The notes beneath the pieces were generated by a model, which did not search any database, was not told where the DNA came from, and saw only the letters and a list, made by a program, of their open reading frames with translations. Made by a program: the position numbers and the translations under genes. This document shows positions 1 to 7,624 of a stretch of DNA of 64,000 bases, piece after piece. The stretch comes from Halobellus limi (lineage in GTDB: Archaea; Halobacteriota; Halobacteria; Halobacteriales; Haloferacaceae), in contig NZ_CP031311.1 of assembly GCF_004799685.1 (NCBI RefSeq), forward strand, positions 2,046,001 through 2,110,000, written 5' to 3'. How positions within the stretch are numbered: the stretch's first letter is position 1; each line of letters begins with the position of its first letter.

Positions 1-1
1 C

Positions 2-361
2 TTCGCCTCGCCGGAGGTCGCGGGCGTCGGCGCCTCGGAGAGCGACCTCCGCGCCGCCGAGCGCGAGTACGCGACGAACACCTACCGCTACGGGGACACC
101 GCCCGCGGCGACGCGATGAAGGCCGAGGGGTTCGTGAAGGTGCTGATCGACCTTGAAGGGGAGATCCTGGGCTGTCACATCGTCGGGCCGGAGGCGTCGT
201 CGCTGATCCAGGAGGTCGTCGTCGCGATGAAGTCCGGATCGGGGACCGTTCGGGACGTCCGCGAGGCCGTTCACATCCACCCGGCGCTGCCGGAAGTCGT
301 CCAGCGGGCCTTCTCCGGGCAGTTCACTCGCGGTGGCGGCGGACACCAACACCACCACTGA
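2..361 (+). CDS. Dihydrolipoyl dehydrogenase/mercuric-reductase-like flavoprotein, C-terminal part
   Basis: The gene enters from the left edge; only the last 119 codons are present. The visible part is the dimerisation domain of pyridine-nucleotide-disulfide oxidoreductases. It contains the GCHIVGPEA segment and the HIHPALPEVV motif, whose His and Glu form the acid-base pair of the partner subunit's active site in this family. These enzymes pass electrons between NAD(P)H, FAD and a disulfide. The CxxxxC active site and nucleotide-binding domains lie outside the window, so lipoamide dehydrogenase cannot be separated from mercuric-reductase-like or other homologues. The C-terminus is Gly- and His-rich (HQHHH at the end), which is unusual and could bind metal or simply be a tail. 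Confidence 0.85.
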   Translation, partial: FASPEVAGVGASESDLRAAEREYATNTYRYGDTARGDAMKAEGFVKVLIDLEGEILGCHIVGPEASSLIQEVVVAMKSGSGTVRDVREAVHIHPALPEVVQRAFSGQFTRGGGGHQHHH

Positions 362-449
362 TCGCGCTCCCGGCCAGTGACACGCGTGTAACTCCGTTAC
401 CGGATCGTTCGCGTGAGCTTTTGATGCTCCCGAGAGTACCGGAGAGTGG

Positions 450-806
450 ATGACGAAAGCAGCCATCGTAATTCTGGCAGGAACGGACGGACACGCGAAC
501 GTCGGCCGAGTCGTGAACGGACTCGAAACGGCCAAGGAGTTCGCCGAGACAGACGGCGACGAGGTCGAACTCATCTTCGACGGCGCGGGGACCCAGTGGA
601 TCCCGGAACTCGAAGACGAGGACAGCGACTACCACGAACTCTACCAGGCCGTCCGCGAGAACGCCTCGGCCTGCGACTTCTGTTCGGGCGCGTTCGGCGT
701 CGCCGACGCCGTCGCCGACGCCGGCGTCGTGACGCTCGACGACCACGAGGGGCACCCGAGCATCCGCTCGCTGGTCGACGACGACTACGAGATCATCACG
801 TTCTAA
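450..806 (+). CDS. DsrE/DsrF-like family protein
   Basis: A 118-residue protein with the alpha/beta fold pattern of the DsrE/DsrF/YchN superfamily: an N-terminal hydrophobic strand (KAAIVILAG), a central acidic region, and a Cys pair in CDFCSGAFG near residue 74. Family members carry or sense sulfane sulfur through such cysteines, but many haloarchaeal copies have no known role. The ATG is supported by a TATA-like GCTTTTGAT about 25 bases upstream (418-425), which fits a leaderless transcript. The next gene on the same strand is a TauE/SafE permease, a family often linked to sulfite or sulfonate movement, so a sulfur-related role is plausible but is only inferred. Confidence 0.85.
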   Translation: MTKAAIVILAGTDGHANVGRVVNGLETAKEFAETDGDEVELIFDGAGTQWIPELEDEDSDYHELYQAVRENASACDFCSGAFGVADAVADAGVVTLDDHEGHPSIRSLVDDDYEIITF

Positions 807-916
807 CCCGGTCCGGACGTCCCGACGCGAGCGGAACCGCTATTCTCGACCACCCCCTACGGACGGGCAGCCCCGTTCGGCGACCCGAACGGGCGAACGG
901 AGGACGCCGACGAAAG

Positions 917-1702
917 ATGACGCCGACACTCACGTTGACGCTAGTCGCGGCGGTGACGCTCGTCGTTGTCGTCGCCGGCGCCACGAACGGCCTCGCCGGG
1001 TTCGGGTTCGCCGTCGTCGGGACGATGGCGCTCGCGACCGTGATCGACCCGGCGACGGCCGTCGTGTTCATGATCGTCCCGATCCTCGCGGTGAACGTCT
1101 CACTGGTGCGCGACCTCTCGTCCGAGGAGCTACGCACCTGCAGCCGACGCTTCTGGCCGCTGATCGCCGCCGCGCTGGTGGGCACCGTGGTCGGGATGGC
1201 CGCCCTCGACAGCGTGCCCGAGGCGCCGCTCAGAGTCGGTCTCGGGCTCCTCTCGCTCGGGTTCGTGCTCACCGCGCAGCGGCGGTTCCCGCTCCCACCG
1301 TGGCTGGCCGTCGGCGACAGCGACGCCGGACGGACGCCGCTTTCGATGGCCGGCGTCGGCGCCGTTTCGGGCCTCCTGTTCGGCGGCACCAACGTCGGCG
1401 TGCAGCTGATCGCGTACCTCCGGAGCTTCGATCTCTCCCACGGGCTGTTCGTCGGCGTCGTCGCGTTGGTGTTCCTGGGTCTGAACGGGATCCGGGTGAT
1501 TCTCGCGGCTGCCCTCGGCCTCTATCCGAGTGCGACCGTGGCCGGGGCCTCGGTCGTCGCGGTCGTGCCTGCCGTCGCCGGCGTCGCCATCGGCAAGCGC
1601 CTCCGCTCCGCGGTCGGCGAGCGGCCTCGACGGGTCCTGGTCCTCGGCCTCCTGACTCTCGTGGGCGTCCGACTGGTGACCGGCGGACTCGGCATCGCGT
1701 GA
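917..1702 (+). CDS. TauE/SafE (TSUP) family membrane permease
   Basis: A 261-residue very hydrophobic protein with about eight predicted membrane segments and the TSUP signature near the N-terminus (GATNGLAGFGFAVVG), followed by a second related half (GAVSGLLFGGTNVGVQ). TSUP proteins export or import sulfite, sulfonates or other organic anions; substrate cannot be read from sequence. The reading frame is open further upstream, but the residues before 917 are Arg-rich and non-hydrophobic. ATG 917 places the first membrane helix directly at the N-terminus, as in the family. It lies 110 bases after the DsrE-like gene on the same strand. Confidence 0.88.
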   Translation: MTPTLTLTLVAAVTLVVVVAGATNGLAGFGFAVVGTMALATVIDPATAVVFMIVPILAVNVSLVRDLSSEELRTCSRRFWPLIAAALVGTVVGMAALDSVPEAPLRVGLGLLSLGFVLTAQRRFPLPPWLAVGDSDAGRTPLSMAGVGAVSGLLFGGTNVGVQLIAYLRSFDLSHGLFVGVVALVFLGLNGIRVILAAALGLYPSATVAGASVVAVVPAVAGVAIGKRLRSAVGERPRRVLVLGLLTLVGVRLVTGGLGIA

Positions 1703-1798
1703 CTCGTCCGGCCCCGATCGCCGTGATTCGAGACGTTCACGCGACCGACCGTCGACGGCGTCCGTCGGAGCAACCTAGTAGCGTTTGCGAGCCTTCGA

Positions 1799-2122
1799 TC
1801 ACTCCCGGCGCTCGAACCGGTAGGTCAGGACCTCGTCGCTGTCGTCCCACTCGAAGCTACCGGGATGGACCCGCTTCATCCGTTCTTTGTACGCCGCCAG
1901 CGACTCCGATCCCTCCCGCTGTGCGTCGGCGTCGGTGAACTCACCGAGCGTTCGGCGTTCGACGCTCGTCACCACGAACGTCTCGCCATCGATCTCGAAG
2001 GTGTCTCCCTCGCTGGCGTAGCGGTTGCTCGCGCCGCGGGTCAACTGCGTGATGTCCCCGTCGCGGACCGACTGCTGTACGCGGTCGTTGGGCAGAAGCT
2101 CTCTGGCGTCGATTTCCGACAT
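1799..2122 (-). CDS. ASCH domain protein
   Basis: A 107-residue protein resembling ASCH domains, which have a PUA-like beta-barrel thought to bind RNA. The N-terminus MSEIDARELLPNDRV, the segment TRGASNRYASEGDTFEIDG and the later VTSVERRTLGEFTDADA match the usual order of strands in this group. The frame extends upstream to 2221, but ATG 2122 was chosen because it starts the conserved domain and is preceded by a T-rich box (2142-2151 on the complement) at leaderless spacing. It faces the TauE/SafE gene convergently. No partner gene suggests a specific RNA target. Confidence 0.8.
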   Translation of the reverse strand: MSEIDARELLPNDRVQQSVRDGDITQLTRGASNRYASEGDTFEIDGETFVVTSVERRTLGEFTDADAQREGSESLAAYKERMKRVHPGSFEWDDSDEVLTYRFERRE

Positions 2123-2369
2123 AGCGTCGCGTAGGATCGCCGCCGCCAAAACCCCATCGCGTACGTCCGCCGACCGTTCGCGTAGCGCCTTCGGTCTTCG
2201 AGCGTCGCGGGAGACCGACAATCCGACACCCCCGGTATCGACGTTCGGTCGGCAGCGCGGGTAGAAGGGCGATTTTCGCCGCGGTCTTGCCGTGGCTCGT
2301 CCGTCGGATCGAAGCGGACGGGCCGGGCCGGTACCGTCGCTCGGCCGCGGACGGTCGAACGCCGGCTCG

Positions 2370-2377
2370 TATAAATA
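2370..2377 (+). promoter_or_regulatory. TATA box of the alpha/beta hydrolase gene
   Basis: TATAAATA, a near-consensus archaeal TATA box in a GC-rich context. Transcription should begin near 2400, giving a leader of about 30 bases before ATG 2433. It argues against a start at 2292, which lies upstream of the promoter. Confidence 0.7.
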
Positions 2378-2432
2378 CTGCCGGACCGATCCGGCACCAC
2401 TGTCACACGAGCGGCGCCACTCGTTCGAAGTG

Positions 2433-3326
2433 ATGGCGACGCAGAAATCACGGTCGTCGCGACCGGGGACGACCCGCGGCGACGAAGCGGTCCGGACCGT
2501 TCGGTCGGCGACCGCCGGCGAACTCGCCTACACCGAATACGGCCCGGCGAGCGGGACGCCCGTGGTCTGGTTTCACGGCACACCGGGGTCCCGCCGTCTC
2601 GGGAGCCTGTTCGAGGCCGCCGCGACGGACTGCGGCGTTCGCTTGCTCGCATTCGATCGCCCGGGATACGGTCGGTCCCCGCCCTGGCCGAGTCGGACCG
2701 TCCGGGACGGAGCGCAGTGCGCCGCAGCCGTCCTCGACGATGCGGACGTCGACAGCGCCGGGGCGGTCGCGTTCTCGGGCGGTGCCCCGTACGCGCTCGC
2801 GGCGGCCGCGACGCGGTCGGACAGGATCGACCGCGTCGACCTCGTCAGCGGCGCGGTGCCTCCCGAGATGACCGAGGAACCGCCCGCGATACAGCGGCTC
2901 CTCCGCGGGATGGCGGCGGCGACGCCGCGCCTACTCCGCGGGCTCTTCCGCGGCCAGGCGTGGCTCGCGCGGCACCGGGAGCCGTCGTTCGTCGTCTCCC
3001 AGTATACGGCGGGCGACGCGACGGAGGGGATCCCGGAGCGTGCGGCCGAGGTCGTGCGGGCGGACTTCGTCGAGGCGCTCTCTCGGTCCCGCCGCGGCGT
3101 GGTGACCGAGTTCCGGCACGCTGGGGGCGACTGGAACGTCCCGTTCGACGAGATCGACGCAGACGTGTGCCTCTGGCACGGCGCGCTGGACACGAACGTG
3201 CCGATCGCTGGCGCTCGGCGCCTCGAGTCGGCCCTCCCGACCGCCACGTTACGCGTCCTCGACGACGCCGATCACCTCCGAACGCTGTTGGAGAGCGTCC
3301 CAGAGATCCTGGCGGGCTACGACTGA
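2433..3326 (+). CDS. Alpha/beta hydrolase
   Basis: A 297-residue alpha/beta-hydrolase-fold enzyme. The oxyanion-hole motif HGTPGS is at about residues 48-53, DRPGYGRS at 75-82, and the nucleophile elbow AFSGGAPYA places the catalytic Ser at about 115. The acid is probably the Asp in LWHGALDTNVP and the base the His in DDADHLRTLL near the C-terminus, so the triad looks complete. The SGGAPYA elbow is typical of a broad group of uncharacterised hydrolases, and substrate cannot be assigned. ATG 2433 was preferred over the longer frame because a TATA box lies at 2370-2377, inside what would otherwise be coding sequence. Confidence 0.85.
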   Translation: MATQKSRSSRPGTTRGDEAVRTVRSATAGELAYTEYGPASGTPVVWFHGTPGSRRLGSLFEAAATDCGVRLLAFDRPGYGRSPPWPSRTVRDGAQCAAAVLDDADVDSAGAVAFSGGAPYALAAAATRSDRIDRVDLVSGAVPPEMTEEPPAIQRLLRGMAAATPRLLRGLFRGQAWLARHREPSFVVSQYTAGDATEGIPERAAEVVRADFVEALSRSRRGVVTEFRHAGGDWNVPFDEIDADVCLWHGALDTNVPIAGARRLESALPTATLRVLDDADHLRTLLESVPEILAGYD

Positions 3327-3740
3327 CGCTCTCGAAGGCACGGGAAAGCCGAACCGGAACGGGGTGCGTGCTCACACGCTCGGTCGCACGACGGCGTGTG
3401 ATCGAGTGGGTGAAGACTTGCAAACGCTACGATGGATGCGGGTATGCTCTCTTTCGTGTCGGCTTCCCGACGGGGCGAAGGAGGTACTGTTCAGATAACG
3501 AGAGAAGTGGAATCGGCGGTGAGACGTACTCGAAAGCCCCCGCCGTCTCGACTCCCGGGACTCGCTGCGGTCCTCAGACTCCGTCCTGCGGTCCTTACGT
3601 CGTCCAGGTTCGTCGAGACGGCGGCCCCTTTCAATCCCACCCAGCGGTGGTGTTCCGGCAGCAATCGCTTATTTGAACACTGCCGGCGAAGGACACCCGG
3701 GAATTGAAATGCCGACTGTACGAAGCCCGCGTGACGGCGG
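3327..3740. other. Gene-free 414-base stretch with a 12-bp inverted repeat
   Basis: I find no convincing gene here; short open frames in the stretch have low-complexity, Arg/Pro-rich translations typical of GC-rich noncoding DNA. It contains an inverted repeat with arms at 3540-3551 (CCGCCGTCTCGA) and 3613-3624. The 61-base loop holds two copies of TGCGGTCCT. Directly after the right arm is CCCCTTTCAATCCCA (3625-3639), whose complement ends in GATTGAAAGGGG. A TATA-like CTTATTTGAA at 3669-3678 probably serves the regulator at 3741. Confidence 0.6.
3540..3624. repeat. Inverted repeat, 12-bp perfect arms around a 61-base loop
   Basis: Arms CCGCCGTCTCGA (3540-3551) and TCGAGACGGCGG (3613-3624) are perfect complements. 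The loop contains the direct repeat TGCGGTCCT twice (about 3566 and 3587). It could be the remnant of a small mobile element end, a structured RNA or a hairpin terminator; no transposase gene is nearby. Confidence 0.55.
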
Positions 3741-4457
3741 ATGAAACGCGTCCAGTTCACGGCGACCTATCCCGCGGAGTTCGTTCACCCGCTTCACCGC
3801 GGGGTCATCGAACGCGAATCCATCAGCCGAGCCGAGTTGTTGACGTGGAGTCCAACGGCGGAGGCGACGGCGTTGCTCTGGTTCGACGGCCCTCCGAACG
3901 CCGCGGCAGCGGCCCTCCGAGCTATCGACTCGCTTCTCGTCTACGACCTCGTCGAGGGTCCCGACGGGACGTACGCGTTCCTCCGGCAGGACGAGTTCGA
4001 GCTTGCGGCGGAGTTGCTGGAGCTGATCGCGGACGCGGAGGTCGTCTTCGTGCCCCCCGTGGTCTTTCTCGATACCGGAGCGGTCCGGTTCGAGGCCGTC
4101 GGCGAGGCCACGGCGCTCAGTGCGTTCTACGAGCTGCTCTCGGACCTCGGTGAGACGACGATCGATCGGGTTCACGCGTTCGAACGGACGCGGTCGGCGT
4201 CACGGCTCACCGACCGACAGCGGGCCGCGTTGGACGCAGCCGTGGAGGTGGGGTACTACGACGTGCCCCGGGACGGCGCCATCGCCGACGTCGCAGCGAC
4301 GCTCGACTGTTCGACGAGCACGGCCGGCGAGTTGGTTCGGAAGGCCGAGGCCGCGGTGATCCGCGACTACACCGAGACGGGTGACCACCGCCGCGGCGGG
4401 CGACGGTGTTTCCGTCATCGGTCCCTCGGACCTCGAAGCTACAAACAGGCGAGGTGA
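3741..4457 (+). CDS. HTH_10 (bacterio-opsin activator-like) transcriptional regulator
   Basis: A 238-residue regulator. The N-terminal 150 residues resemble the BAT-type sensory region of haloarchaeal regulators (MKRVQFTATYPAEFVHPLH at the start). A HTH_10 DNA-binding domain runs from about 154 to 210, beginning LTDRQRAALDAAVEVGYYDVPR, the hallmark of this family, followed by DVAATLDCSTSTAGELVRKAE. About 25 basic residues follow the domain (HRRGGRRCFRHRSLG), a longer tail than usual. HTH_10 proteins regulate diverse haloarchaeal genes and the target cannot be read here. No receiver or GAF domain is present, unlike the larger relative at 20,049. Confidence 0.88.
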   Translation: MKRVQFTATYPAEFVHPLHRGVIERESISRAELLTWSPTAEATALLWFDGPPNAAAAALRAIDSLLVYDLVEGPDGTYAFLRQDEFELAAELLELIADAEVVFVPPVVFLDTGAVRFEAVGEATALSAFYELLSDLGETTIDRVHAFERTRSASRLTDRQRAALDAAVEVGYYDVPRDGAIADVAATLDCSTSTAGELVRKAEAAVIRDYTETGDHRRGGRRCFRHRSLGPRSYKQAR

Positions 4458-4680
4458 GTGCCTCGGGGCTTCGAGACACTTCTCACGGGAGCGGTTCTCG
4501 ACGACTGTGGACTCGACGTGCGGATTTCCGACGGCGATTGTCTGCCGTCTGTGCCGGCGTTCGTCCGCCGACCGAAAGGCGGCGGTACGTTCGATTGCCC
4601 CGTCGCGTTTGCTTGCCCTCGGATGGGAGTAAACGGGCGTCGGAATTACAGAAAACCACCGGACAGCGAAGGGGTAAGAG

Positions 4681-4755
4681 TGCTCCGTCAGGGATTCGAA
4701 CCCTGGTCCTTGCCGTGAGAGGGCAAGATGATTGGCCGGACTACACCAACGGAGC
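4681..4755 (-). tRNA. tRNA-Glu (anticodon CUC)
   Basis: On the complement the sequence folds into a complete 75-base cloverleaf. The acceptor stem is GCTCCGT with ACGGAGC and discriminator A. The D arm contains GGTGTAGTCCGGCCAATCA, the anticodon stem is TTGCC/GGCAA around loop CTCTCAC, and the T arm is CCAGGGTTCGAATCCCTG. The loop puts CTC at positions 34-36, so it reads GAG codons as glutamate. CCA is not encoded and there is no intron. Nothing else is evident in the 224 bases between the previous gene and this tRNA. Confidence 0.96.
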
Positions 4756-4857
4756 CATCTTGCACTCCCTGCTATCGCCGGGATGTGTAAAACGGTTCCG
4801 TTTTGCCCCCGCCGTGCGGTGGTGTCCCGAACCCAGAACGGCGCGAATGCGGGTCAG

Positions 4858-5610
4858 CTACGCGTCGTCCTCGGTATCGTCGGCGTCGGCAGCCGACCCG
4901 TATTCGTCGATCACGTCGGCGATTTCGTCGTCGGAAACGACCCGATAGCCGTCCGTCGTGACCGTGGCAACGGTCACGCTCTCGGCGTCGAGGTCGTCGT
5001 TGGACTCCAGCAGTGACCGAACCGCGATTTCGACGCCGTCGTCGATCGAGAGGTCCTCGGACCAGTTGGATTCGAGGAACTCCTGGATGTCGTCACGACC
5101 CGAGCCGATCGCGACCGCCCGCCACTCCTGTGGCGCGCCCGAGGGGTCGGTCTGGTAGAGACGGGGCTCCGATCCCGAATCGTCCATCCCGGCGATCAGC
5201 AGTGCGGCCCCGAACGGCCGGGTCCCGCCGTACTGCGTCGTCTCCTGGATCTCGTCGGAGAGGGTCTTGGTGAGCGTTTCGACGCCGAGCGGTTCGCCGT
5301 AGCGCAGGCGGTTCCGCTGGGCGGCCGTCCGCGCCCCGTCGATCAGTCGGCGGGCGTCCGCGACGTGGCCGGCCGACGCCGCTCCGAGGAAGTCGTCGAG
5401 TTTGTGCAGCTTCTCGATGCTCTCGCCCTCCATCAGCGGTGAACTGGTCCGCCGCTGTGCGGCGAGCACGACGCCCTCTGCAGTCCGGATACCGAGACTC
5501 GGGGCTCCGCGCTTGACCGCTTCGCGAGCGTACTCGACCTGGTAGATGCGCCCGTCCGGGGAGAAGAGCGAGGTCCCCCGATCGTACGCCTGCTGGTCGT
5601 TTCGGTTCAT
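4858..5610 (-). CDS. psmC: Proteasome alpha subunit (alpha2/PsmC type)
   Basis: A 250-residue 20S proteasome alpha subunit. The N-terminal segment YDRGTSLFSPDGRIYQVEYA is the A-type signature that forms the gate and outer ring of the barrel. Haloarchaea usually have two alpha subunits. The start MNRNDQQAYDRGTSLFSP looks like the alpha2 (PsmC) type known from Haloferax, not PsmA, but that assignment is from memory of the family. The C-terminus is acidic and lacks an obvious HbYX motif. A TATA-like box on the complement (5635-5644) sits at leaderless distance from the ATG. The subunit should co-assemble with beta and alpha1 subunits encoded elsewhere and receive substrates from PAN or CDC48 ATPases. 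Confidence 0.93.
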   Translation of the reverse strand: MNRNDQQAYDRGTSLFSPDGRIYQVEYAREAVKRGAPSLGIRTAEGVVLAAQRRTSSPLMEGESIEKLHKLDDFLGAASAGHVADARRLIDGARTAAQRNRLRYGEPLGVETLTKTLSDEIQETTQYGGTRPFGAALLIAGMDDSGSEPRLYQTDPSGAPQEWRAVAIGSGRDDIQEFLESNWSEDLSIDDGVEIAVRSLLESNDDLDAESVTVATVTTDGYRVVSDDEIADVIDEYGSAADADDTEDDA

Positions 5611-5692
5611 CTACCCTCACTCCGACCCGTGGACGGATAAAGCCACCACCGGCACACGTTTTTACCGGAACCCCAGTCAGCGTCGCCGGTGT

Positions 5693-5878
5693 TCAGGAGT
5701 CGACGTCGACGACGTCGGCCCCGGGCGCGTTCTCCTTGACGCTCTCGACGCCCTGTTTGGCCTTCTGTTTCGTCGCGTATCCCTCGCCGCTGTCGGCGAT
5801 GATGTTGCCGTTTGCGTGGACGAGTCGCCAGCGGTACTTCCCGGAGCGGTCCTCGTACACCTCGAACGTGGCGCTCAT
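5693..5878 (-). CDS. DUF1508 (YegP/HVO_2922-like) small protein
   Basis: A 61-residue protein with the DUF1508 pattern: FEVYEDRSGKYRWRLVHANG followed by a second strand-turn-strand and YATKQKAKQGVESVK. Homologues such as YegP and Haloferax HVO_2922 form small dimeric beta-sheet folds. Their function is unknown; some are up-regulated in stress. One DUF1508 unit is present, whereas bacterial YegP often has two. A T-rich TATA-like box (complement of 5905-5912) lies about 27 bases upstream of the ATG. Confidence 0.9.
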   Translation of the reverse strand: MSATFEVYEDRSGKYRWRLVHANGNIIADSGEGYATKQKAKQGVESVKENAPGADVVDVDS

Positions 5879-5970
5879 ACGGCTTGGAATTCGGCGGCGC
5901 GACGCAAAAGCGTACCCCCGACGTCACCGGGGTCGGTCGGGGGCACCGAGGGCGGGCCGCCTCATACCGA

Positions 5971-6522
5971 TCACTCCTCGACGCGCTCGTACGTCACGAA
6001 GTCGAACTCGTCGTGGGACTCACGCGACGTTTCGATCCACTCCTCGTCGTTCCAGACCGGAAAGCGCGTGTCGCCCTCGTAGGCGCCGTCGATCTCGGTG
6101 AGGACGAGTCGCGTCGCGTAGGGGAGGAACTGCTCGTAGACGCGGCCGCCGCCCGCGACGTACGCCGTCTCGACGCCCCGCTCCTCCGCGTCGGCTTCGG
6201 CCCGTTCGAGGGCATCTGCGACGGAGTTCGCGAGCACCGCACCCTCCGGAAGGTCGAGCGACCGCGAGGAGAGCACGACGCTCGTCCGGTCGGGGAACGG
6301 TTCGCCGAGGGCGTCGACGACCGTCTCGTAGGTCTTCCGACCGACGATCACCGGGTGTCCGGTCGTCGTCCGCTTGAAGTGCTTCAGGTCCTCCGAGTAG
6401 TGCCACGGCATCCCGCCGTCGCGGCCGATGACGCCGTTCTCCGCGACGGCGGCGACGAGGACGATTTCGAGGTCGGTGTCGACGGTCGCGTCGTCGACCC
6501 CTGCGTCCCGCTCCGCCGTCAT
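5971..6522 (-). CDS. folA: Dihydrofolate reductase
   Basis: A 183-residue dihydrofolate reductase that regenerates tetrahydrofolate with NADPH. The N-terminal motif AENGVIGRDGGMPWHYSEDL (about residues 30-49) holds the substrate-binding region with the conserved Met-Pro-Trp. VIVGRKTYE and YVAGGGRVYEQ are the NADPH-binding and glycine-rich segments. About 20 extra N-terminal residues precede the core. The ATG at 6522-6520 overlaps the stop codon of thyA (TGATG), so the two are translationally coupled. This pairing is logical because thymidylate synthase converts methylene-tetrahydrofolate to dihydrofolate, which DHFR recycles. Confidence 0.95.
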   Translation of the reverse strand: MTAERDAGVDDATVDTDLEIVLVAAVAENGVIGRDGGMPWHYSEDLKHFKRTTTGHPVIVGRKTYETVVDALGEPFPDRTSVVLSSRSLDLPEGAVLANSVADALERAEADAEERGVETAYVAGGGRVYEQFLPYATRLVLTEIDGAYEGDTRFPVWNDEEWIETSRESHDEFDFVTYERVEE

Positions 6523-7519
6523 CACTCGGCCACCGCGAACCTGATCCCCGGCGCGGGGTCGTACCCCGACAGTTCGACGTCGTCGAAGGACAGTTCGTCC
6601 AGGGGGACGTCGGCGACGTCGATGGCGGGCCGCTCGCGGGGCTCGCGGGCGCACTGTTCGAGCAGCCCGGGCACGTGGTCGTACCGCTCTTCGCCGTCGG
6701 CCTCCGGCGGGGCTGTCGCTTCGAGCCACTCGCGGACCTCCCGGTAGCCGGATCGGTCCTCGACGGCCGCGACCCGCGACTGCAACTCGTCGAGGTTGTC
6801 GGCGTACCACGCGCCGCGCTCGCCCGCCCCGCAGTAGATGTGCGAATCGACGACGGAGTGCGCGAAGCTCCCCGGTTCGAACCCGGTCCGCTGCGCGATG
6901 GCGGTCGCAAGCAGCGAGTACGCCGCGATGTTGAACGGGATGCCGAGCGCGACGTCGCCGGAGCGCTGGTGGAGGTGGACGTTCAGCTCGTCGCCCTGGA
7001 CGTTGAGCACGAACGTGTAGTGACACGGCGGCAACGTCGAGACGGCGGCGTTCGCCGGGTGCCACGCGTTGACGACGATTCGTCGGGAGTTGGGGTTCTC
7101 GCGCAACTGATCGAGGACGTACTGAATCTGGTCGAACGTCCCCTCGTCGTTCATCCAGCGGTGCTCGTCCTCGGGCCAGGATTCGCCCGGGAGCCCCTCC
7201 TCGGGGACGGGGTACCGCCGCCAGAAGCGCCCGTAGGCGGTGTCGAGGTGGCCCTCCTCGTCGGCCCAGGCGTCCCAGATACCGGTCTCCTCGCGGAGGT
7301 TCCGGATGTGTTCCTCGCCGGAGAGGTACCAGACGAACTCGTGGATCAGCGAGTTCCACCGCCCCCCGAGAGGTCCTTCGTGGTGAGAAGCGGGAAGCCC
7401 TCCGAGAGGTCGACTTCGTAGTGGCGGCTGAAGGCCGAGATGGTGTCCACGCCCGTGCGGTTCGGCTTGTGTCCCCCGGTTTCGAGGACGTCGGTGACGA
7501 GGTCGAGATATTGGCGCAT
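6522..7519 (-). CDS. thyA: Thymidylate synthase ThyA, reading frame broken by one base at 7362-7367
   Basis: Read on the complement, ATG 7519 opens a typical ThyA start ([20 protein letters not shown]) running to [11 protein letters not shown]. The remainder, from [17 protein letters not shown] to the stop at 6522, is in another frame. The break is at a run of six C (7362-7367 on the plus strand); a seventh restores Ser-Gly-Gly-Arg and a protein of about 332 residues. The catalytic Cys in [10 protein letters not shown], the phosphate/dUMP motif [14 protein letters not shown] and the C-terminal region are intact. ThyA methylates dUMP using methylene-tetrahydrofolate. Because the coding sequence is otherwise well preserved and three other genes here fail at the same kind of run, a sequencing error is more likely than a pseudogene. 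Confidence 0.9.
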
Positions 7520-7593
7520 ACGGATCGGGTTGGCGTACGTTGTTCGCCCCGCAATCTTGAATCGTTCGGGTGCTCGCGAATCGCCGTCCGACA

Positions 7594-7601
7594 GTTAAGT
7601 G
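7594..7601 (+). promoter_or_regulatory. TATA-like box for the gene at 7625
   Basis: GTTAAGTG lies 24 bases before ATG 7625. This is the spacing of haloarchaeal leaderless promoters and it fixes the start against a longer open frame reaching 7421. Confidence 0.5.
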
Positions 7602-7624
7602 ACCGCGCCGCAAACGGCTCCCCG

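Noticed and set aside
446-916. N-terminal extension of the TauE/SafE protein back to 446
   Set aside because: It overlaps the DsrE-like gene in another frame and is Arg-rich; the hydrophobic core starts right at ATG 917.
3625-3640. Possible CRISPR repeat (TTTCAATCCCA)
   Set aside because: Only a single partial copy, with no second repeat or spacer-sized interval and no cas genes anywhere in the window.
3432-3707. A 91-codon frame in the gene-free stretch
   Set aside because: It runs through the inverted repeat, is rich in Arg/Pro/Ser without domain pattern, and has no promoter at a suitable distance.
6522-7519. thyA as a true pseudogene replaced by ThyX
   Set aside because: Catalytic motifs are intact on both sides of the break, folA is coupled to it, and three other genes fail at the same kind of homopolymer, so a sequence error is more likely.
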